Source of the DNA: Desulfovibrio sp.
GTDB lineage: Bacteria > Desulfobacterota > Desulfovibrionia > Desulfovibrionales > Desulfovibrionaceae
DNA: 6,384 bases
Assembly (NCBI RefSeq): GCF_019424165.1
Contig: NZ_JAHZAA010000002.1
Span: forward strand, 137,773-144,156
Direction of reading: 5' to 3'
The position numbers and the translations under genes were made by a program. How positions within the stretch are numbered: the stretch's first letter is position 1; each line of letters starts with the position of its first letter. Below the pieces are notes generated by a model. The model saw only the letters and a list, made by a program, of their open reading frames with translations, did not search any database and was not told the DNA's origin. Shown piece by piece: positions 1 to 5,000 of the stretch.

Positions 1-391
1 GATAGAACAGATTTTTCTTGGCTACTTCGGCGGCGAACTGGGCAGTGATCACGCCCGGTTCCACCACGGCATAGAGGTCGTCGGAATTGATCTCAAGAAT
101 GCGGTTGAGCCCGGTGGTCAGAATAACCACAGAGTCGGAGCTGTCGGGAATGGTCCCGCCGGAGAGGTTGGTTCCCGCGCCGCGCACAGTCATGGGCAGC
201 CCGTTGTCGTACAGCTTTTTGACACATGCGCCCAGGTGCTCGGCCGTAGTCGGGCGCAGCACAAGAGCAGGAACCACGGGGGTCAGCACTGCCGAGTCAT
301 ACGAATAGCTCTGCCGGTCAGCTTCGGAGCTGAACACGTTTTCCTTGCCGATGAGATCTTCAAAATCCCTGATCAACGCCTGGCTTGCCAT
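1..391 (-). CDS. glcD: GlcD-like FAD-linked 2-hydroxyacid oxidase / D-lactate dehydrogenase, N-terminal part (runs off left edge)
   Basis: This is the first 130 codons of a gene that continues beyond the left edge. The family (GlcD, D-lactate dehydrogenases, FAD_binding_4 fold) oxidises glycolate or D-lactate to the 2-oxoacid. It passes electrons through FAD to Fe-S partner proteins or the quinone pool, usually at the inner face of the membrane. The FAD-binding domain runs from about residue 39. The glycine-rich pyrophosphate-binding loop is RGAGTNLSGG at residues 70-79 (the family usually has RGAGTGLSGG), and a VEPGV element follows at residues 110-114. Homologues are about 455-480 residues long, so roughly a quarter is present. 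The ATG at 389-391 is preceded by a strong ribosome binding site, and no better upstream start is seen. Lactate or glycolate as substrate cannot be decided from this part, so the symbol marks the family only. In sulfate reducers such genes often sit in lactate-utilisation operons. Confidence 0.9.
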   Translation of the reverse strand, partial: MASQALIRDFEDLIGKENVFSSEADRQSYSYDSAVLTPVVPALVLRPTTAEHLGACVKKLYDNGLPMTVRGAGTNLSGGTIPDSSDSVVILTTGLNRILEINSDDLYAVVEPGVITAQFAAEVAKKNLFY

Positions 392-395
392 GTGG

Positions 396-402
396 CCTCC
401 TT
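396..402 (-). promoter_or_regulatory. Ribosome binding site of the GlcD-like gene
   Basis: On the minus strand AAGGAGG lies four bases before the ATG at 391-389. It is a full-strength Shine-Dalgarno match with rather tight spacing, and it fixes this ATG as the start. Confidence 0.8.
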
Positions 403-450
403 AGAACATCTGTAATGGTGGAGGACGCAGCCCGCGCGCCCCACGCGCCA

Positions 451-475
451 GCCCGGACATGCCGGGCACATGTGC
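451..475. repeat. Overlapping inverted repeats in the leader of the GlcD-like gene
   Basis: GCCCGG (451-456) and CCGGGC (462-467) form a perfect 6-bp stem around a five-base loop. A perfect 10-bp palindrome GCACATGTGC (466-475) overlaps its right arm. If transcription of the oxidase gene starts near 500, both lie in its 5' untranslated region. The region is very GC-rich, so part of this may be compositional. Confidence 0.4.
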
Positions 476-482
476 GGCCGGT

Positions 483-496
483 TGACCGGCCGGTCA
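483..496. promoter_or_regulatory. Perfect 14-bp palindrome, candidate TetR-family operator
   Basis: TGACCGGCCGGTCA is a perfect palindrome, 92 bp upstream of the GlcD-like start codon. The TTGACC-type half-site resembles operators of TetR-family repressors such as RutR (TTGACCA-NN-TGGTCAA), though here the centre is CGG/CCG. On the minus strand it lies just downstream of an AT-rich stretch (504-525) that contains a -10-like TATGAT. A bound repressor could therefore block transcription at or just after the start. No TetR gene is in the window, and the assignment of the regulator family is inference. Confidence 0.5.
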
Positions 497-650
497 GCTT
501 TTCTACAAGAATAAAATCATATATCTGCGTTTGCCAGCCTTGCATAGGGGATAAGCCCAAAAACTTTGGTATCACTATTAGACCTCAACTGTATTCTCTC
601 CGGCCGCGCGAAAACAAATTGGTGAAAAATCAGCAACAACTGGAAATAAA

Positions 651-675
651 AATAATTTTGCAAGGCAAATTTATT
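651..675. repeat. AT-rich inverted repeat
   Basis: AATAATTTTGC (651-661) and GCAAATTTATT (665-675) form an 11-bp stem with one mismatch and a three-base loop. On the minus strand the stem is followed by a T-rich run (TTTTTATTT). A weak bidirectional terminator or an AT-rich protein-binding site are both possible. Confidence 0.35.
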
Positions 676-714
676 GGGCAGAAAAAAGAAAGAGAAAAAA
701 TTCACTGGCCTTTT

Positions 715-747
715 CGGAAAGACAGATGGCAACCGTGCCGCTTTCCG
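715..747. repeat. Nested inverted repeats (possible structured RNA)
   Basis: The outer arms CGGAAAG (715-721) and CTTTCCG (741-747) enclose inner arms GGCA (728-731) and TGCC (736-739) around a four-base loop. There is no T-tract on either side, so it is not a typical terminator. Confidence 0.35.
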
Positions 748-753
748 GCAGCA

Positions 754-788
754 CAGGCGCGTAATCGCGCCAGCAGAGGCCGCGCCTG
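754..788. repeat. Mutually exclusive stems sharing one arm
   Basis: CAGGCGCG at 754-761 can pair perfectly over 8 bp with CGCGCCTG at 781-788. Alternatively its last six bases GGCGCG (756-761) pair with CGCGCC at 766-771 around a TAAT loop. Both pairings use the same left arm, so an RNA from here could adopt one or the other. The bases are nearly all G and C, which raises the chance of coincidence. Confidence 0.35.
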
Positions 789-973
789 GCGGCACAACAG
801 CAACAACAGATGCACGGCTTCGGCACAACCGGATGGTGGCATAGCAGTTGTCACGCGCACCAGCCCTTTATCCGCCTTACCCGAAAGATGATGGCAAAAC
901 TGCCAGCCTGCGGTGCAAGCAAAGACCGCGGGCAGGACGCAGGCCCGGTTTATTGTATGCGCGACATCGAAAC

Positions 974-988
974 AGGTATGCCATACCT
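974..988. promoter_or_regulatory. 15-bp palindrome, candidate operator
   Basis: AGGTATG-C-CATACCT is a perfect inverted repeat of 7-bp arms about one central base. A single-base centre cannot form a hairpin loop without breaking pairs, so a dimeric DNA-binding protein is more natural than an RNA hairpin. On the minus strand a TTGAAA lies 16 bp from TATGGC, which overlaps the palindrome. That would be a weak promoter at best. Confidence 0.35.
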
Positions 989-1070
989 TTTGGACACCCA
1001 TTTTCAAAATTGCTTTGCCCTAGATAAATAAGACCGGCGATGGGGTGCGTCAATGCGGCCCACAGGCCCA

Positions 1071-1118
1071 AAAAACCGAAAAACGCGGCCAGGAGCGAAA
1101 AAAGACAACCTGGCCGCG
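1071..1118 (-). terminator. Rho-independent terminator of the XRE regulator gene
   Basis: Read on the minus strand, CGCGGCCAGG (1118-1109) pairs perfectly over 10 bp with CCTGGCCGCG (1093-1084) around a 15-base T-rich loop. A TTTTT run (1083-1079) and a second TTTTTT (1076-1071) follow directly. It lies 35 bp beyond the regulator's stop codon and is well placed to end that transcript. Confidence 0.85.
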
Positions 1119-1125
1119 CGTAACT

Positions 1126-1141
1126 GTAGAGCAAGCTCTAC
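1126..1141 (-). repeat. 16-bp inverted repeat, hairpin with CUUG loop after the regulator stop
   Basis: On the minus strand GTAGAG-CTTG-CTCTAC forms a 6-bp stem closed by a CUUG tetraloop between G and C, a loop known to be unusually stable in RNA. It lies between the regulator's stop codon (1153-1155) and its terminator. It might protect the 3' end of the mRNA or assist termination. As DNA it is also a good palindrome. Confidence 0.5.
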
Positions 1142-1152
1142 CCGGCGCGGGC

Positions 1153-1644
1153 TCAACCCCTGGTTTTCATGCGCGCCAGACGAGCAGCAAGAAGGCTGTT
1201 TTCCTTCCAAAGACGTCTGTTTTCTTCACTCAATTCCCTGCGTTCATCTTCCAGGCGTTCACGCCGCTCTTCAAGCCTGCGGCAGCGTGCGCATTCCTGC
1301 TGGATCATTTTTCCGTCCGGAACGAACGTAATTCCGCCCTGAGACATGGATGGAGGCGCAACTACCCCCAGCATACCCGGCAGGGGTACAGCCCCGCCTG
1401 CCAGCAGTTTTCCCGGTCCGGCAGGCCTTTCTTCAGATGCAGCCGGGGCGCCTGTACCGAGTAGAAGCCATTCAACAGACATCCCGGTTTCTTGACATAT
1501 TTTCAAAATAATATCGCTATTTGGAAGATTTTCGTCTCGCTCATATCCCCCAAGCGACCCTTTGCTGACGCCGATTTTTGCTGCAAAAACTTCCTGCGAC
1601 AATGCTCCTCGCGCGAAACGGATGCGAGACCCAAGCGTTTTCAT
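1153..1644 (-). CDS. XRE/CI-like DNA-binding regulator with C-terminal leucine zipper
   Basis: This is a 163-residue, probably cytoplasmic transcriptional regulator. Residues 3-62 form a five-helix XRE/CI-type helix-turn-helix: helix 2 is at about SQEVFAAKIG (16-25), the recognition helix lies in SKGSLGGYERD (27-37), and the domain ends with the SVEWLLLG box (56-63) common in CI-like repressors. A Gly/Pro/Ala-rich linker follows (about 64-112). There is no S24 autopeptidase domain. Instead the C-terminus (about 112-160) is a charged coiled coil with leucines at 124, 131, 138, 145 and 152, exactly seven apart, and asparagines N142 and N149 at the a positions. A CARC pair (C118, C121) sits directly before it. 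The ATG at 1644 is the first possible start, because an in-frame TAA lies at 1650-1648. No strong ribosome binding site precedes it. The gene is divergent from the autotransporter and has its own terminator. Target and signal are unknown. Confidence 0.85.
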   Translation of the reverse strand: MKTLGSRIRFARGALSQEVFAAKIGVSKGSLGGYERDENLPNSDIILKICQETGMSVEWLLLGTGAPAASEERPAGPGKLLAGGAVPLPGMLGVVAPPSMSQGGITFVPDGKMIQQECARCRRLEERRERLEDERRELSEENRRLWKENSLLAARLARMKTRG

Positions 1645-1689
1645 ACGTTATACTATCCCAATGCCCAATCATCTCCGCACCGTCCTGTA

Positions 1690-1778
1690 AGATCAAAATA
1701 TCGTTCAACATTTGAATAAATAGATGATTTTTTAATTCATGGTCAATATTCAGGTTGAAATAGCTGAGATTTTGATCT
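1690..1778. repeat. Spaced 10-bp inverted repeat, candidate paired operators
   Basis: AGATCAAAAT (1690-1699) recurs exactly as its reverse complement ATTTTGATCT (1769-1778), 69 bp apart. The right copy ends just before the -10 box of the candidate autotransporter promoter, and the left copy lies in the upstream region of the regulator gene. The centre-to-centre distance is 79 bp, about seven and a half helical turns. Paired sites with DNA looping are one possibility. Base composition here is AT-rich, so chance is not excluded. Confidence 0.4.
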
Positions 1779-1784
1779 AATAAT
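1755..1784 (+). promoter_or_regulatory. Candidate sigma-70 promoter of the autotransporter
   Basis: TTGAAA (1755-1760, five of six consensus bases) is followed after 18 bp by AATAAT (1779-1784, five of six). This predicts a start near 1791 and an untranslated leader of about 155-160 bases. It is the best plus-strand match I found in the intergenic region. Confidence 0.45.
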
Positions 1785-1838
1785 GCAGTTGGGCGGTTAA
1801 GGTTCACGTTTTAGCAGACTAACCATATCCGCCTAATC

Positions 1839-1888
1839 CGGGGAAAGCAATATTTTCAGCAGTACCTATTCACGGATTGCTTTCCCCG
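1839..1888 (+). repeat. 13-bp perfect inverted repeat in the predicted autotransporter leader
   Basis: CGGGGAAAGCAAT (1839-1851) and ATTGCTTTCCCCG (1876-1888) are perfect complements around a 24-base loop. No T-tract follows, so it is not a Rho-independent terminator. If the promoter at 1755-1784 is right, the hairpin lies in the leader RNA and ends 48 bases before the Shine-Dalgarno sequence. Alternatives are a long operator for a dimeric protein, or an mRNA-stabilising or processing structure. Confidence 0.6.
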
Positions 1889-1936
1889 CCCCATGCAGAG
1901 GACAGGCCAATTTTACGGCCCTGATGGTGACTTTTT

Positions 1937-1943
1937 AAGGAGG
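1937..1943 (+). promoter_or_regulatory. Ribosome binding site of the autotransporter
   Basis: AAGGAGG lies six bases before the ATG at 1950 and nine before a second in-frame ATG at 1953. Both spacings are workable. The first ATG is chosen, and the choice shifts the protein by only one residue. Confidence 0.85.
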
Positions 1944-1949
1944 AAGCTC

Positions 1950-2090
1950 ATGATGTTGTCCAAAAACGCGGTTGGCAACCTGATTAACAGGTATAAGGCG
2001 GTCTTGGGGAAATGCCGCCTGATCAACACTTTCGGTTCACTGGCACTGGCAGCGGCCCTGGCCCTGGGCAGCGCCGGACCGGCTATGGCG
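1950..2090 (+). other. Extended signal peptide of the autotransporter
   Basis: Residues 1-30 are an unusually long, basic and polar N-region containing NRYKAVLGKC and ending in NTFGS. The hydrophobic core follows (LALAAALALG, 31-40), and the likely signal peptidase I site is AMA|ADW after residue 47. Typical Sec signals are 20-25 residues. Long N-extensions are known in many type V secreted proteins. This one does not match the enterobacterial ESPR consensus as I remember it. Confidence 0.75.
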
Positions 2091-5000
2091 GCGGACTGGG
2101 ATGGAGGCAACCTGACCGTGGGCACCGGCGGGGATCAGACAAGCCTCACAGTGGATTCTGACGCGGTAGTACTTACAGGAACCCTGACCATCACTGACGG
2201 CGGCACGGTCACCGTGAACAGCCCCGGGAGCATTTCGGCCGGAGACGGCGCTACCCCTTCCAACGGCAAGCTGCTGGTAACGGGCGGCACTTTGAACGTC
2301 AACGGTTATTCGGATTCGCGTGACCTGCAAATCACGGGCGGAACCGTCAACATCAACGGCGCAACCGGCAACGGCTGGCGCGAAAACGGCCTTGGCGGCT
2401 ACGCTGAAACCGTCGATGAAAACGACGCTACCGCTTCTACCGGTCTGCCCACCCTTGTTTCCGGCCCCAATACGGTGGTCAACATCACCTCGGCCAACCT
2501 TTTTGGGGGCGCCGCAACAGACTTTGCGACAGCTCAACTGAACATTGCCGACGGCGCAACCATCAACCTTATGGGCCAATCTCCGGACGAAAGCCATACA
2601 AAAGATTTTGATGACGCGGGCATGCTTTTTGCCGGCAAGGGTGCGGCCACTCTTGACAAAGACAGCGCCAACCTGCTGATCACCGGCGACAGCACCGGAA
2701 TCAATGTTGCTCAAGGCAATCACGGCGTGTTTAATGCCGGCGTCACCCACATCACAGAGGGCGCAAGGGTTGATGTGCAAGGCGGTCTTTTGCTGACAGG
2801 CTATCTTGGCAACACCGCGGGCCAGACCGTGACTGACGCCATGCCTGGCGCCGAGGCCGGATACACCAGGGTTGCTGATGGCGGCAGCGTTATTGTCGGC
2901 GACAAGGGGCATCTTTTCCTGAACAAGGGCATGACCCTGGATGTGGCTGCCGATGGCGTGCTGGACAACGGCGGCAAGGTCAACCTTTATGCTGACTCCA
3001 TGCTTGCCTACAGCGCTGGCGGCGACCACAAGCTGACGGGCATTGTAGCCAACGCGGGTACGCTTTCGGTGACTGACGCCCGCCTTGACCTGACCGGAGC
3101 CCAGCTTGATGCCTTCTCCGGCACGGCCGGAACCATAGCTGTCGAGCGCGTTCTGAACACGGATAGCGACACGATGGCCCGTACGGACATGACTGACGCC
3201 CAGCTTGCCGCCTGGCTTGAAGAAGGCGGTTCTGTCACGGTTAAGGGAACCGATGCCAAGAAAGCTCGGCTGCATCTTGGCACAGACGCGATGATTGCTA
3301 CCGACATTGTCACAGGCAACACCGCGGCCGTAACCGGCAAGGTCGCTCTTCTTGGCAATGGCAGCATTCAGGCACAAAACTTGACGCTGACCGGCGATGC
3401 GCTCGACATTGACAGCACCGGAGCGCAGGGCAACCGCATCAAGGCCAACAGCCTTGTCCTTACGCCGGATACCCCGGATACGGACTTTACGCTTGCGTCC
3501 GGCAAGCTCTTTCTCAAGGGCGAGACGGGTTCCGCGCTCAGCTTCGCGGGCAGCGAAGGCAAGGGCCTGAAAATAGCCGACAAGGGTGTACTGAAGCTTG
3601 GCGAGGATGCAACCCCCGGCGGCGATATCAATGCCAACGTTACGAGCGAGGGCGTAGTTGACGTTGCCCAGGGCAAGTGGACGCTGGCCGCAGGCAAGAC
3701 GCTGGATATCCAGGATGGCAGCCTCACCGTTGGCGGCGGACACGATGGGCGCTCTGCCGAACTGAACATCCAGGGCGACCTGAAGAGCAGCGCAGAGGGT
3801 GATGTCGGCCACGACAACGGCGTCAACGTCATGAATAACGGCGTATTGTCAGGCGATGCCGAAAAATTTGTCACATACACAGACGACGTTGCTGCCATCG
3901 CAGCGGGCCTCGAAAAAATACATGTGGCCAATGGCGGTACGCTGCGGCTTGACGGGCTGGAAAGCGTCAATACCCAGCAGATGCAGAGCACAAAAACCGG
4001 CCTGCTGACTGCGGACAGCAGCGGCCTTATCAGCTATGGCGCCGCAGCCATAGAAATATCAGACGCCGACAAGGGAACCAGCGACGGTAGCATCAAAGGC
4101 TCTGCGGCAGAAGCCACCAGCGCAGTGCTGGCCGGTATAAATGCGGAATATGCCAGCACAGGCGACGCCATCACCGTGGGCGGCGGCTTCGGCGTTGATG
4201 CTCTTGTCGTTACGGGCAACACCGGCGATGTTGCTGCCGCCATCAACGGCAACACCACCCTGCTTGGCAATGGCGGTCAGTTGATCATCGCTGAAGGCGA
4301 TGCGGCCACCAAAGTTACCGTAGATACCGGAAAAAATCTCAACCTCGGCTCCATAGGCGCGCCATCCAACGGCGGCACACTTAACGGCAACGTGGAACTG
4401 GCCGGAGCTGGCTCTGCCCTTAATGCCGCTGCCGCAGACTATACTGTGGGCGACATCACTGCTGCCGCTGCCGATACTGGCAATGTGAACGTCAGTGCTG
4501 GCGGGGGCCTTACTGCCGGGGCCATCGGCACTGCCACCGAGGCGGTCAGCAGCGTTAGCGCCGACATGGGCGCTCTTGCGGCAACGTCCATTGATGCGGG
4601 AACCGTAACCGCGGATAACGGCGGCACGATATTGTCCACGGGCGCCATCACTGCCGGCGCTGGCGGCGTGAACGTGAAGAACGGCAGCACCGTTGCTTCT
4701 GCTGAAACCCTTAATACCAGCACGGTACTTGTTACCGATGGCAGCATCGCGGCCAAGACGCTTACGGCCTCCGCAGATGTGACGGTTGCCAACGGCAAGC
4801 TGCTTGCCACCGGCACCGATGCCGATGCCAGCAACGTGACCGGCAACCTTACCCTGACCGACAGCGAAGCCGCTCTCGGCGACATGGCTGTAACCGGCAA
4901 TGCCGTCATTAATGGCGGCAGCCTTGTGGCCCAGAGCCTCACCCTGGGTGGCGCTGCCACCGTCACCGGCGGCAGCCTTGTGGCTGAAAGCCTTGCTGTG

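Larger units (their letters stand above)
392..1070. other. Long intergenic region without a convincing gene
   Basis: No reading frame here has both a plausible start and protein-like composition. Translations on both strands are low-complexity, Cys/Arg-rich or cut up. The stretch from about 600 to 720 is strikingly AT- and A-rich, while the flanks are GC-rich. It carries the upstream region of the GlcD-like gene (to about 560) and several inverted repeats listed separately. A clear sigma-70 promoter pointing into 700-1070 was not found on either strand. It may contain a small RNA or the decayed remains of a gene, but neither can be shown from sequence alone. Confidence 0.6.
1645..1949. promoter_or_regulatory. 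Divergent control region between the regulator and the autotransporter
   Basis: About 300 bp of mostly AT-rich DNA separates two genes that point away from each other, so it must hold both promoters. The plus-strand promoter, the spaced inverted repeat and the leader hairpin are listed separately. For the regulator only a weak minus-strand candidate was found: TTGACC (1746-1741), 18 bp, TATTTA (1722-1717). A small palindrome, TTCAA-CAT-TTGAA (1704-1716), touches its downstream side. A related TTCA-GGT-TGAA (1749-1759) overlaps the -35 box of the plus-strand promoter. Autoregulation by the adjacent XRE protein is a reasonable but unproven reading. Confidence 0.55.

Noticed and set aside
504..560. 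Sigma-54 promoter for the GlcD-like gene (TGGCAA and TTGGGC on the minus strand)
   Set aside because: Neither motif has the required GG-N10-GC spacing.
385..891. A 168-codon plus-strand frame starting inside the GlcD-like gene
   Set aside because: It crosses the oxidase start codon, its promoter region and an A-rich tract, giving a Lys/Arg-rich translation with no family resemblance.
702..1007. A 101-codon minus-strand frame in the gene-free region
   Set aside because: Cys-, Leu- and Arg-rich translation without domain character, no convincing ribosome binding site, and several stems inside it. Looks like random open frame.
877..1134. An 85-codon minus-strand frame with a hydrophobic, membrane-like start
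   Set aside because: Its hydrophobic codons come from the T-rich loop and T-tract of the regulator's terminator. It has no ribosome binding site, and its only upstream start is TTG within a hairpin.
1045..1464. Plus-strand frames antisense to the XRE regulator
   Set aside because: Shadows of a well-supported regulator gene. They begin within the terminator region and have no ribosome binding site.
1839..1888. Possible Rho-independent terminator in front of the autotransporter
   Set aside because: No T-tract follows on either strand, and the loop is 24 bases, too large for a typical terminator. Kept as a leader or operator element instead.
2037..3812. A 591-codon open frame on the minus strand, antisense to the autotransporter
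   Set aside because: It is exactly in phase with the sense codons. It stays open only because the autotransporter avoids TTA, CTA and TCA codons. Its composition is just the reverse of a Gly/Ala/Thr-rich gene, and there is no ribosome binding site or recognisable domain.
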